Assembly (NCBI RefSeq): GCF_003026215.1
Contig: NZ_PYOC01000001.1
Coordinates: 248,001 to 312,000, forward strand
Source of the DNA: Photobacterium indicum
GTDB taxonomy: Bacteria > Pseudomonadota > Gammaproteobacteria > Enterobacterales > Vibrionaceae
Length of the DNA stretch: 64,000 bases
Reading direction: 5' to 3'
Position numbers and translations under genes: made by a program. Below, piece by piece: positions 29,597 to 38,764 of this stretch. The notes beneath the pieces were generated by a model, which was not told the origin of the DNA, did not search any database, and was given only the letters and a program-made list of their open reading frames with translations. How positions within the stretch are numbered: the stretch's first letter is position 1; each line of letters begins with the position of its first letter.

Positions 29597-30913
29597 ATGG
29601 ATAAGAACAAAGTGGTTTGGAGTGAAGGCATGTTTCTTTCACCACAGCATTTTCAGCAGCAAGAACGATACATCGAGAACTTTACTCGTGAATATGCGGG
29701 TCAAATGACGGCGCAATGTTTTGGTCTTACTCAGTTAGAGCTGGATCGTTCAATATTGAACATTGGTAAAGTGTCTGTTCGTAAAGCGAAGGGCATTTTT
29801 CCTGATGGCACACCATTCGAAATTAAACGTGGGCTGGTTTTAGATGTGCCGAAAAACACCGCTCATAAAAAAGTCTATCTGGCTCTTCCTCTTTCCATGC
29901 CTGGTGTTGTTGATGTTGGTGAAGGACAGCGTTTAAGAAACGCGCCTCTTGAGCATCGCGTATTTGATAGTAGTCGAGAACATAGTGAACCGGTACAACT
30001 AGAGTTAGCCGAACTTAATATTGAACTCAAATTGGAAGGGCAAGAGCTGCAAGATTATACCCTGATCGCAGTGGCAGATATTAGTGAGCATAAGTCTGAA
30101 GGTGCGGTGATATTGAATCAAGCATTTGTGCCTCAGTGCTTGCATTTTGGGCAGTCTAATTACTTAAAAGATTGCGTAGCAGATGTATTTTCTCAGGTGC
30201 AATACCGCGCACGTACAATTTCAACAAGGTTACAGAAAGAACATAGCAGTAAGAGCTACCAAGCTCTAATGCGTGATTACCTATGGTTACAAGCATTGGG
30301 TGCTTGGATGCCCAAATTGCAGCAATGGAATGAAGATCCAACGTTGCTGACTAAGTATTTGTATTTGGAATGCACCTCAATGGCAGGCCAGCTGCAAGGG
30401 CTTGAAGGTAAGATGCCAAAAACGTTTATGCCTTGGGATCAAAATGACCTGTATGGCGTATTTTCAGCGGTCTTTTCTGAGTTGTTCGTGCTGTTGCGTG
30501 AAGTTCAAATCGATAACGTAACCACCCTCAAATGGGACACTCAGCTATTTACGAGCCGTCGGCTACTGCGCACGATTGTTCAAGATCGAAGCCTATACAA
30601 CGAGGGGCGCTTTATTCTGGTGGCAACGTCAATTATTGGCGCTTCTCGTTTGAGTGAAGAGTTTCCTCAGGCAACGAAGCTTGCGGGCAATAGCGATATT
30701 GCAGGCTTGGTACGTAATGCACTTTCTGGCGTCTCTTTACGTAATTTGCCTTACGCTCCAGCGGAACTGAAATCGAAGAACGATGCCGCCTATTTTGAGC
30801 TCGATACTAAGTCTGAACTTTGGCAATCGCTAGTGAAAAAAGATGAACCGATCGCCTTGCATATCGACGAAAGAATTGACGATATTCAAGTCGAGTTTCA
30901 TGTGATTAGGTAG
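29597..30913 (+). CDS. tssK: T6SS baseplate-membrane linker TssK (438 aa)
   Basis: Trimeric adaptor joining the baseplate to the TssJLM complex. It opens with the classic VVWSEGMFLSPQHFQQQERY. Other blocks are FGLTQLELDRSILNIGKVSV, FPDGTPFEIK and a C-terminal VSLRNLPYAPAELKSKNDAAYFELD. Length is typical. It lies two bases after tssJ and seven before tssL. Confidence 0.96.
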   Translation: MDKNKVVWSEGMFLSPQHFQQQERYIENFTREYAGQMTAQCFGLTQLELDRSILNIGKVSVRKAKGIFPDGTPFEIKRGLVLDVPKNTAHKKVYLALPLSMPGVVDVGEGQRLRNAPLEHRVFDSSREHSEPVQLELAELNIELKLEGQELQDYTLIAVADISEHKSEGAVILNQAFVPQCLHFGQSNYLKDCVADVFSQVQYRARTISTRLQKEHSSKSYQALMRDYLWLQALGAWMPKLQQWNEDPTLLTKYLYLECTSMAGQLQGLEGKMPKTFMPWDQNDLYGVFSAVFSELFVLLREVQIDNVTTLKWDTQLFTSRRLLRTIVQDRSLYNEGRFILVATSIIGASRLSEEFPQATKLAGNSDIAGLVRNALSGVSLRNLPYAPAELKSKNDAAYFELDTKSELWQSLVKKDEPIALHIDERIDDIQVEFHVIR

Positions 30914-30920
30914 GCATTCG

Positions 30921-32063
30921 ATGACTGGATTATTTAACGAAGAACCAACGATAGTTGTGCAGCGTAAAGCGGCTGAAACTGTCCATAATACAAGTGAACT
31001 CAGTACGCTGACGGCTGAACTATCCGGTACCGAGCGATTAATTGAGAACTTTGCCGTATACGAAAGCTCATTACTCAATGCTGCGACAGAGCTGTTAGGT
31101 ATGTTGGTTACTTTGCCTCGTCAAACGAGCCCAAGAGATGTCGAACGCTTTAGGCAACGTGTGCTTGATGCCATCGTGGCTTTTCGTCAGCGTGGTCTTT
31201 ATCTTGACTATCACCCGAGCATTATCGAGAAAAGCTGCTTTGTATTATGCGCAGCTTTTGATGAAGCCATTCTTTATACCTCTTGGGGTGAACAAGCGCG
31301 TTGGGAAAACCACTCTTTATTGAGTAAAGTTTTTTCGCAACGTAATGGTGGAGAAGCATTTTTTGTGTTGCTTGATAAAGCGAGCCAACAACCCGCCAAA
31401 CTAGTGGGTTTTCTTGAGCTGCAATATGTGCTTTTGATGCTTAATTTTAAGGGCCGCTATCGTCATGAAGATGAAAATCAGCTGCACGAAATCAAGTCGA
31501 ACGTGTATGGCATCATTCGTCATTACCGCGCTGAAAACACATTACTGATCCCTAAAACACCAGAATTGATCCTTGGCAAACAGCCATGGCGAATGCTCAG
31601 TTTCGGCAAGATGATGGGTTTAGTTTTTCTTTGTTTAGGTATGTGTTATGGCGCATCTGAGTATTGGTATTCAAACCGAAGTCAGCCTATTTTGCATCAA
31701 TTTAGCGCTATCGATATGTCTGGTGTCAGCCTGAAAAGTGAAAATCATGATCTCGTTTACATCAGTACCGATGCCGATATCGATCAAGTTGAACTGAATC
31801 CGATCAGTAATGAAACACCGAAACCCAAAGTGGCAGTTATCCAATGGGAAGTGGTCTTAGCCGTTTTCACTCGTTCATCCGATGCCGTGCGAATGTCGGC
31901 TGAATTGCAGCAAGCGGGTTATGAAGCGTTTACCCGCGAAACTGAGCACGGCATCGAGCTATTTTTACGCGCTGGTGACAACTTGACGGTGATCCGTAAA
32001 TTGAAAAATGAGCTTAATGTTCGTTTTGGTTTGAACGCCACGATTAGAAGAGCGCAGAAGTAA
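30921..32063 (+). CDS. tssL: T6SS inner-membrane protein TssL with SPOR-like C-terminus (380 aa)
   Basis: DotU/IcmH-family protein. The cytoplasmic helical domain (about 1-225) has NFAVYESSLLNAATELLGML, CFVLCAAFDEAILYTSWG and RWENHSLLSKVF. One transmembrane helix lies near 230-250 (GLVFLCLGMCYGASEYWY). The periplasmic part is about 130 residues, ending in a segment that looks like a SPOR domain: WEVVLAVFTRSSDAVRMSAE, then LQQAGYEAFTRETEHGIELF and a final FGLNATIRR. Many extended TssL proteins carry an OmpA-type peptidoglycan-binding domain instead. SPOR domains bind denuded glycan strands, so this tail probably tethers the complex to the wall. Confidence 0.93.
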   Translation: MTGLFNEEPTIVVQRKAAETVHNTSELSTLTAELSGTERLIENFAVYESSLLNAATELLGMLVTLPRQTSPRDVERFRQRVLDAIVAFRQRGLYLDYHPSIIEKSCFVLCAAFDEAILYTSWGEQARWENHSLLSKVFSQRNGGEAFFVLLDKASQQPAKLVGFLELQYVLLMLNFKGRYRHEDENQLHEIKSNVYGIIRHYRAENTLLIPKTPELILGKQPWRMLSFGKMMGLVFLCLGMCYGASEYWYSNRSQPILHQFSAIDMSGVSLKSENHDLVYISTDADIDQVELNPISNETPKPKVAVIQWEVVLAVFTRSSDAVRMSAELQQAGYEAFTRETEHGIELFLRAGDNLTVIRKLKNELNVRFGLNATIRRAQK

Positions 32064-32064
32064 T

Positions 32065-35000
32065 ATGATTAAGACATTCCTCACCACATTATTGGTGATT
32101 ACCCTTTTAGCTGGGATCACATGTGTATGGCTGTTATTACCAACAGCACAGTGGTTGTGGCTACAGGTTAGCATCACTGTGGTTAGCGTGATTGTGTTGT
32201 CCGTTCTAGCGGTATATCTGTATAAATGGAGACAAAAACAACGCGATAATCAAGATGTGCATGAACAACATATTTTGCTTAAGCAAGATACTAAAGTTAT
32301 TCAGCAGCTGTTTAAATTAGCGACAAAAAAAATCCGTGGTCATGGAACGAATAAGCTCGACAGCCTTTATAGCTTGCCTTGGTATATCGTTTTAGGTGGT
32401 GAAAAAGAAGCCAAAAGCGCGCTATTGCAACAAAACGGATTAGAACCTGTTCTAGATAAACACCTTCAAGATAGTGATAGTGAACAGTATTTAAAATTTT
32501 GGAGCAACGATCATGCGGTCGTTATCGAAATTGGTCATCGTATTTTTGATAGTGAAGGCGTTGATGAAACGTTGTGGAACATTGTCGCGCAGCAACTATT
32601 AAAATATCGCCCTAGACAAGGTTTGAATGGTATTGCCGCGGTGATCGGTTGTGATCGTTTATTACAAGGTGATCGTAAAGAGCGTCAAAAAATTAGTTCA
32701 AACTATCAAGAAGCGACGCTCTCTATGAGCGGTTTATTGGGCCTCACATTACCAGTGTATTGCCTGTTCTCTAAAGCCGATACCATCGCTGATTTTGTCG
32801 AATTTTTTGAAAGCTTTTCTGGGTGTGATGTTGAGAATCCATTCGGGGTGACATTCCCTTGCGATACATCAAAACGCTTCGATAAGTACAAATTTGAAGA
32901 ACTACGTAAAGGGTTATTGAAATCTTTGGCGACTCAACAGTTCGAGCTTTTGAGAAATATAAGCAGTGAAAAGTCGGGTTCTGTTATTGCTTTACCATAT
33001 CAGTTACGCATCTTTTTTGATCGTGTTGAAGAATTATTAACTGATATTGGTCGAGAAAACCGAGTGCGTGAAGCGGTATGGATCCGAGGCTCTTACTTAC
33101 TCTCGTCTGGTCAAAAGGGAAATGAATTCGATTTATTGACTCAAACCGTTGCAGAACGTGCTGAGTTCAATTCCTTGCTAACCCGAGAGCAAACTCCAGG
33201 ACGCCGCAGTTACTTTACATCACGTTTATTTAGCCATGTCATTTTGCCTGAAAAGGGCATTGTAGGGGTGAATGAATGGCGTCATGCTGGCTATCTTGTA
33301 GCGCGCAGCGCCACACTGTTATTAGTGCTTTCTGCGGTTTCTATGGTCGGCTTAGTCCTGAAAGACAATTGGAATCAAGACGAGCAGTGGCGTGCAGATG
33401 CAATGACGCAATTACGCTTGTATGTAAGTGATATTCAACGGCTTGAAAGTAACTATTCTTGGTCGGACATGATTGCCATTCTTAATGAATTACGCGTAGT
33501 GGCTGATGCAGGGATCACGCCTAAAGCTTGGTACCAGCAAGTCAGTATTAAGCAAGGCGATACTGCCGAACGTATTTATACAACTTATCAAGAGCAGCTT
33601 AATCTTATCTTGTTACCCAAACTTGAAGAGCTAATTAGTAGTGAGCTATATGTCTACGTTAGCTTGGGTAACCCGAGTAAAATCTTTGAAATACTTCGTT
33701 ATTACCAAATGCTTTTTGATAAGCAATATCTCGATGTGGATGAGATACAAACATATTTGCTCGATAATCTAAAAGATCAAGGTGACGTTTCATCAACTGA
33801 CATCAATACACTATCAGTGCTTATTGAAGACTTATTTAATAGCAACTACAGCGGAAGTATTGCGCCTAACAAAGAGCTGATTGCGGTTGCGACGAATAAT
33901 CTTGATGGCTTATCTCCTGAACGATTGATTTATGCACGCATTAAAAGCCTGCCTGAATACCGCAAACAAGTGGATATTCGCCGCCAGTTAGGTGAAAAAT
34001 TTGACTCAATGTTTGAATTTTCTGATGGCTTTCATGGTTATTTAGTGCCAGAAATTTTCACAAAGCAAGGTTATAGCCAAATTGATCTTACCGCCAAATC
34101 GGAATTACTTCGTAGACAACTGAGTGACTTTAAAGCGATTCAAGGCGATTCGTCGGGAACGTCAATTACCGAAATAACAGATTTAAGTAAACAGATACAA
34201 AGGCTGTATTTTTCTGATTATGTCTATCACTGGAAAGATCTCCTGAATAACATCCATATTAAGAAATTAGGCTCAAGTTCTGATTTCGCGTATGCATTAA
34301 AAAATGCGCGTGAGCCAGCAACCAGCCCTATTTTAGACGTACTTGGTGCCTTGGTTGTGAATACGACCTTGGCGGTAGAAGAGCAGCCCGATACTAAAGG
34401 TAATAAACGTATTGCTTCTCAGCTTGGCTTAAAGAAAGTCGCTAAAGGGCTGAAAAAGGCTGACAGAATCAACCGAGCGGTAGGTGACAAGCTACTAAGG
34501 TTACAACCTTCATATGCCGTCAATGAAGCTTTTATCAACTATGCAAATTACGTTAATGGTACAGGAAAGAAAGGGGGCCCAATCCCTATTGATGCACTGA
34601 TTAAAGAGTTTGATGCACTCAATCTTTATTTTGATAGTGCACTCAGTAGTTCCAATCCTGGAAAAGTTTTTCATGCTTATTCTCTTGCGCATGCAGAAGG
34701 GAGCCAAGACGCAATCGAATTGTTTAAACGTCAGGGAAGTCAATCTCCTAGCCAGGTAGCTAAGTGGACTAAAAGCATTGCAGAACAATCTTGGAAGCAG
34801 GTTGTTTCTGGGAGTATCGGCTACTTGAATAAGCAGTGGAATGAGCAAGTTTATCAATTTTACGCTGCGGCAGTTGAAGGACGTTTTCCGTTTTCAGTTC
34901 AAGGTCGAGGAGAAGTCGATCTCAATGATTTTGTGCAGTTCTTTAAACCTCAAGGTCGAATTGATCAGTATGTCGATACATTACTCAAACCTTTTGTGTA

Positions 35001-35520
35001 TTGGGATAACGGAACTCTAAAACTCAATGAAGTGGATGGGGTAACGCTGCCAATTAGTGCAATAACAAGAAAGCAATTACGCCAGGCCCGCCAACTGCGT
35101 AAAACTTTTTTTGGCCCAACAGGTCAGGAGTTAGCACTTAAATTTGCCTTCCGCCCAAGCTCTATGAGTACTTCAGTAACGGCGTATCAAATTCGCGAGT
35201 CAGAGAGCGTATTTAGTTATCGCCATGGACCAAGAGTGTGGACTGATCTTACTTGGCCTTCTACTGCGGTGGATGGATATCTAACAACCAATTTCTATCA
35301 AGGCGAGAACCGAGTAGCAACGCGATCTTATACCGGCCAATGGGCGCTTTTTAGAGCCTTATTTGATGGTAATTCGAGTAAAACTGCGACTCGCCTTATA
35401 CGTAAATGGAATTACAAGTTGAACGATAACAGCATCGTGATTGATTACACCTTACGTGACTCAAATGAAACATTGGATAAGTCTTTGTTTACTTCGTTTT
35501 CTTTACCTTCAAAACTGTAA
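32065..35520 (+). CDS. tssM: T6SS inner-membrane protein TssM/IcmF (1151 aa)
   Basis: Core of the trans-envelope complex. Two helices near 7-26 and 30-53, a cytoplasmic GTPase-like domain (about 100-380), a third helix near 412-430 and a large periplasmic part to the end that meets TssJ. The C-terminus shows the family pattern QELALKFAFRPSSM and WTDLTWPSTAVDG. The nucleotide loop is degenerate: LPWYIVLGGEKEAKSALLQ has GGEKEAKS (111-118) where active TssM proteins have GxxGxGK(S/T). ATP binding is therefore doubtful; some TssM proteins work without it. The gene starts one base after tssL ends. Confidence 0.95.
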   Translation: MIKTFLTTLLVITLLAGITCVWLLLPTAQWLWLQVSITVVSVIVLSVLAVYLYKWRQKQRDNQDVHEQHILLKQDTKVIQQLFKLATKKIRGHGTNKLDSLYSLPWYIVLGGEKEAKSALLQQNGLEPVLDKHLQDSDSEQYLKFWSNDHAVVIEIGHRIFDSEGVDETLWNIVAQQLLKYRPRQGLNGIAAVIGCDRLLQGDRKERQKISSNYQEATLSMSGLLGLTLPVYCLFSKADTIADFVEFFESFSGCDVENPFGVTFPCDTSKRFDKYKFEELRKGLLKSLATQQFELLRNISSEKSGSVIALPYQLRIFFDRVEELLTDIGRENRVREAVWIRGSYLLSSGQKGNEFDLLTQTVAERAEFNSLLTREQTPGRRSYFTSRLFSHVILPEKGIVGVNEWRHAGYLVARSATLLLVLSAVSMVGLVLKDNWNQDEQWRADAMTQLRLYVSDIQRLESNYSWSDMIAILNELRVVADAGITPKAWYQQVSIKQGDTAERIYTTYQEQLNLILLPKLEELISSELYVYVSLGNPSKIFEILRYYQMLFDKQYLDVDEIQTYLLDNLKDQGDVSSTDINTLSVLIEDLFNSNYSGSIAPNKELIAVATNNLDGLSPERLIYARIKSLPEYRKQVDIRRQLGEKFDSMFEFSDGFHGYLVPEIFTKQGYSQIDLTAKSELLRRQLSDFKAIQGDSSGTSITEITDLSKQIQRLYFSDYVYHWKDLLNNIHIKKLGSSSDFAYALKNAREPATSPILDVLGALVVNTTLAVEEQPDTKGNKRIASQLGLKKVAKGLKKADRINRAVGDKLLRLQPSYAVNEAFINYANYVNGTGKKGGPIPIDALIKEFDALNLYFDSALSSSNPGKVFHAYSLAHAEGSQDAIELFKRQGSQSPSQVAKWTKSIAEQSWKQVVSGSIGYLNKQWNEQVYQFYAAAVEGRFPFSVQGRGEVDLNDFVQFFKPQGRIDQYVDTLLKPFVYWDNGTLKLNEVDGVTLPISAITRKQLRQARQLRKTFFGPTGQELALKFAFRPSSMSTSVTAYQIRESESVFSYRHGPRVWTDLTWPSTAVDGYLTTNFYQGENRVATRSYTGQWALFRALFDGNSSKTATRLIRKWNYKLNDNSIVIDYTLRDSNETLDKSLFTSFSLPSKL

Positions 35521-35532
35521 AAGGTGAAAGGA

Positions 35533-36156
35533 ATGGTGTCATCAACTAGCAAAAATGCGAGTACTCATTTTGTTGTTAATGAGTTGGTTAATTGGGATGA
35601 AGTTGGGAAATCTTATGCCATAGAAAAAGACTTTCAACGTGAGCAATCAGCTCTTATGGATTGTAAGGGTCCTTATATTCAGGAGTTAGTGCGTGTAGAT
35701 AACGGTAACAAATATTTGTTTTGCACATATTACAGAAATGCCATTCCTTTGAATAAATTTGGAATAGAGCAAGTCAGCCAATTTTTGGATGTGTTGCCTG
35801 CAATTATTAGAGCAATTGACCATTGCCATCGCAGTGGCTGGGTTCATGGCGATATAAAGCCATCAAACATTTTGTTTATACCTGAAACCGGCTCTATTCG
35901 ACTAATTGATTTTGGTGCGAGCTTTCCTTTAGGAACAAATAGGCAAGGATTAGATTGCTGGCAGGTGTCAAAGGGGTATTCACCTGAAAATAAACTAAAA
36001 GGGTTAGGTGAAGTTACTGTTAGTGATGATTGGTACGCTTTATCAAAAATGATCGAGCAGACCATAAGTTTTATTTCGGACAAAAAAATACGGAGTCGAG
36101 CCATTTCCATTAAGTGCTCACTAACACATTGGTTCAATAAAACATTAATTCAATAA
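35533..36156 (+). CDS. Serine/threonine kinase-like protein of the T6SS (207 aa)
   Basis: Small soluble protein-kinase domain in the position of PpkA. The catalytic loop is VHGDIKPSNILF (HGD in place of HRD) and the metal motif is LIDFGAS (DFG). DDWYALSKMIEQ matches the lobe helix with its conserved Asp. The N-lobe is short: a YAIEKDF segment may supply the ATP Lys, but I see no glycine-rich loop. There is no membrane helix or periplasmic sensor, unlike classic PpkA. The frame opens at a GTG at 35524; ATG 35533 with AAGG eight bases upstream is better. No PppA-type phosphatase is in the window. The FHA protein is its natural target. Confidence 0.8.
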   Translation: MVSSTSKNASTHFVVNELVNWDEVGKSYAIEKDFQREQSALMDCKGPYIQELVRVDNGNKYLFCTYYRNAIPLNKFGIEQVSQFLDVLPAIIRAIDHCHRSGWVHGDIKPSNILFIPETGSIRLIDFGASFPLGTNRQGLDCWQVSKGYSPENKLKGLGEVTVSDDWYALSKMIEQTISFISDKKIRSRAISIKCSLTHWFNKTLIQ

Positions 36157-36208
36157 TAAATAGTTGAATGAACCGAATACTACATAATGATAATAAATAG
36201 GAGGCACT

Positions 36209-37543
36209 ATGCCTGTTTCGATTGCTGATATTAACGAGAGATGGGATACATCTCAGATGGACATACAACAGCGAGAGCTTTTTTATTCTCGAGTCAATAT
36301 TATTAATTATTTAGCTGAATTAGAAGTGTCACCTGCAAGTGGTGTAAGCACGGGAGTTGTTGGCAACCTCTTGTCCGATACGACAGCTCTAGAAGATATA
36401 ACAATGCTAGCAAAAAAGGGCTGTACGACTATTCTAAACCATGCTGACGATAAGTTTACTTTAACTAAAACGGCGTCAAGTGTTGCGGCAGTCATTAAAA
36501 ACAGTAAGGTTGGTAAAGCCGCCAGTGCTGTTTCACATGCTTTTTCGGAAGTAAAAGAGAAACTGAAAGCTCTTATTTCAAAGGGTATTGGGAAAATTAT
36601 TGCACTACTGAAAAAGGTTTACGCACATTCTTCTTGGGTATTATCTTTTCTTTCTGATTTGTCTGGTTGGCTTGTTGAATCAATTACCGAATCAGTATCC
36701 AAAGAATTAAAAAAACTTATTCCAGGTGTTGGTTATATCCAAGGTGCAGCTGATTTGTATGCCGGTGTAAAAAAGGCAATTGATGGTGTGGTTGATTCGG
36801 TATCCATTCATCGCTCAGGTAAAGGTGTTGCATTACTTGATGGCCACCCAAATGAGATTGCTTATTGGCTTGAAAATCATATGGTATCAAAGGCGTTATC
36901 GGGCACTATTGATTCTCTTATTGCGGTAACAAAGCTTACCGTTGAAGCTGCCGGAGATGCAGCTGGCGGGTTTGGTAGTATTTTTGGTTATGTAAGTGGT
37001 GCCATTACTCGCTTAATTAAATTTATCGAATATTTTATTCAACGAGTAAACCTGTATCGAGTGTTGAAAAAAGCGAAAGATGAGCAGTCAAAATTACTTT
37101 CTCAGAATTCGATTACAGGAGACAAAGTCCGATTTAATCGTTGGTTTAGTTCGACGTTAAAGCGGAGTCCTGTGGTTGGAGCGTTGGTATTGCATTCCGG
37201 TTCTGCGGCGTCTTCATATAACTTTTTGAAGTTGATGGATCATAAAGGTCAGTTAATCTCGGATGTAAGTTGTATTAAAGGTATGAAACATATCGAAAAT
37301 ATGAAGAAGTTATCTGGTAAGTATATTCGTAGTTACAGTGGTGAATACAGCCTGACCTTTTCGTCTGGTTGTGGGTGGCAAAACGAATTGCTTAAACAGC
37401 AGCTAGAAGCGCCAGATGCCTATCAGATTACTACCGATGTAGAAGCACCAAAGTGGCATGCATTGCAGCGTAGCAATGCAATACGTAGACATAAGTCGCC
37501 GTTAAAACGCCAAGCTGCTTTTCGACGTAAAGCGTCGATTTAA
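36209..37543 (+). CDS. Unknown T6SS-linked protein, possible effector (444 aa)
   Basis: Not recognised. No signal peptide. Residues about 95-300 are a run of amphipathic and hydrophobic helices (SSWVLSFLSDLSGWLVESI, GVGYIQGAADLYAGVKKAID, then GDAAGGFGSIFGYVSGAITR), which would suit membrane insertion or a helical bundle. Residues 300-410 look globular with two Cys. The last 25 residues are strongly basic (RRHKSPLKRQAAFRRK). AGGAGG lies close upstream of the ATG. The gene sits 52 bases after the kinase gene and is followed by a strong terminator, so it is the last gene of the operon. A pore-forming or structural T6SS cargo role is inference. Confidence 0.75.
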   Translation: MPVSIADINERWDTSQMDIQQRELFYSRVNIINYLAELEVSPASGVSTGVVGNLLSDTTALEDITMLAKKGCTTILNHADDKFTLTKTASSVAAVIKNSKVGKAASAVSHAFSEVKEKLKALISKGIGKIIALLKKVYAHSSWVLSFLSDLSGWLVESITESVSKELKKLIPGVGYIQGAADLYAGVKKAIDGVVDSVSIHRSGKGVALLDGHPNEIAYWLENHMVSKALSGTIDSLIAVTKLTVEAAGDAAGGFGSIFGYVSGAITRLIKFIEYFIQRVNLYRVLKKAKDEQSKLLSQNSITGDKVRFNRWFSSTLKRSPVVGALVLHSGSAASSYNFLKLMDHKGQLISDVSCIKGMKHIENMKKLSGKYIRSYSGEYSLTFSSGCGWQNELLKQQLEAPDAYQITTDVEAPKWHALQRSNAIRRHKSPLKRQAAFRRKASI

Positions 37544-37559
37544 CTTAGTTGTTATTAAA

Positions 37560-37597
37560 AGGGTCATCGCAATGTTGCGTTGGCCCTAATTTTATTT
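37560..37597 (+). terminator. Terminator ending the main T6SS operon
   Basis: The stem AGGGTCATCGC/GCGTTGGCCCT (37560-37570 and 37577-37587, one mismatch and one G-U) closes on a small loop and is followed by AATTTTATTT. It lies 17 bases after the stop of the 444-aa gene. Confidence 0.8.
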
Positions 37598-37731
37598 GAA
37601 TACGATGCTTATTCATCACGTCTCAGAGGCTCACAATAACGGAATTTCAACCTATTTAGTCAGCCAAAATTTAGTGTGCGAGTATAAATACAAACTAACG
37701 TAATATAAAAATTATAGCGTGAGAGAAGTAA

Positions 37732-38670
37732 ATGAAAATTAGCCTAAACGTAGCAAAATTAAAATCAATCGTTGCTGGGGCTGCATCAGCCACTACTTTT
37801 GCAAAAATAGCCCAAGAATTGATTAGTTTAGCTGAGAGTCGAGATTTTAAAATCAGTTATTGTGAGGCTCCAAACCCGAATGCAATGCCGCTGTATGATG
37901 CTGTATCTAAAAAGTTAATCGGAGCGCATGTAACATATCGAAAAAATGATATGCCAAACTTCATTCACGAAATGACTCACGCGAGTGTATTGAAATCATA
38001 TCAATGTGATTTGATTAATTACTATTGTGGTACAACAAATACGGTACCGTTGGAATACGGCTCAACGAAAATTGATGGTTCTTATGACAACACGGTTTCA
38101 GCGCTAGGAGTCAGCTTAATCAGCCGCCGTAAGGCTTGGTATAGAAGTGATTGCGAAAGAACATTACAAGGGAACTTGCAAGGTTTGATGAGAGTGGCGG
38201 AAAGCGGTAATTATGTTCAGTCGCCAGAACCTTATATGTCGGTAGATGAGAAAAAACGACTAAAAGAGCTCAAAGGAAATGGCGATATTCGATTGTTGGA
38301 CTTTTTAGAAGATATGAACGAACGTGGTTTAGTCGTAAAGTCTAATAAGTTTTTAAAAGCATCAGAAATCAACAAAACACAAATAGATATGGAATTAACA
38401 AGGCGAAAAAACTGGATAAAAGATCGTATCAATTACGGTTTAAACGGGATGAGTGGCTTGGGTGATGTTCATTTTGAATACGATACTGTTGTGAACCAAA
38501 TGCTGACTCAAATGCATTTGTGGGGTTATGATTCTCGCTATGAACTGTTCAGGGCAATAGACCAAGTGGCTTTAGAGGCTTATGAGCGTCGTTTAAGTGC
38601 TCTTGAAATCCAGAAGCTAGGAGGAATCACACGCCCAGTGATTGCTATACCTCGCAATATTACTTTTTAA
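37732..38670 (+). CDS. Putative zinc metallopeptidase, candidate T6SS effector (312 aa)
   Basis: Residues 77-83 read FIHEMTH, a HEXXH zinc-metallopeptidase motif, followed by ASVLKSYQCD. A plausible third ligand further on cannot be fixed by eye. There is no signal peptide, although the first 30 residues are mildly amphipathic. The arrangement resembles short effector-type metalloproteases (for example M85/M91-like) more than housekeeping enzymes, but I cannot assign a family. The gene lies beyond the operon terminator with its own AT-rich promoter region and ends the T6SS block. The leader before the ATG is AGAGAAG. No neighbouring small immunity-like gene is visible, which could mean a eukaryote-directed effector. 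Confidence 0.7.
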   Translation: MKISLNVAKLKSIVAGAASATTFAKIAQELISLAESRDFKISYCEAPNPNAMPLYDAVSKKLIGAHVTYRKNDMPNFIHEMTHASVLKSYQCDLINYYCGTTNTVPLEYGSTKIDGSYDNTVSALGVSLISRRKAWYRSDCERTLQGNLQGLMRVAESGNYVQSPEPYMSVDEKKRLKELKGNGDIRLLDFLEDMNERGLVVKSNKFLKASEINKTQIDMELTRRKNWIKDRINYGLNGMSGLGDVHFEYDTVVNQMLTQMHLWGYDSRYELFRAIDQVALEAYERRLSALEIQKLGGITRPVIAIPRNITF

Positions 38671-38707
38671 GCACGGCTATAACGTAATGTATTAATTCGT
38701 TAGTTCT

Positions 38708-38730
38708 AAAAAAAGAGGCCCAAAGGCCTC
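38708..38730 (-). terminator. Terminator of the chemoreceptor gene
   Basis: On the minus strand a 6-bp stem GAGGCC/GGCCTC with a 4-base loop is followed by seven T residues, about 35 bases past the stop codon. Confidence 0.85.
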
Positions 38731-38764
38731 CTGAAATTTGATAAAAGTTACATGTTCAGCGTAA

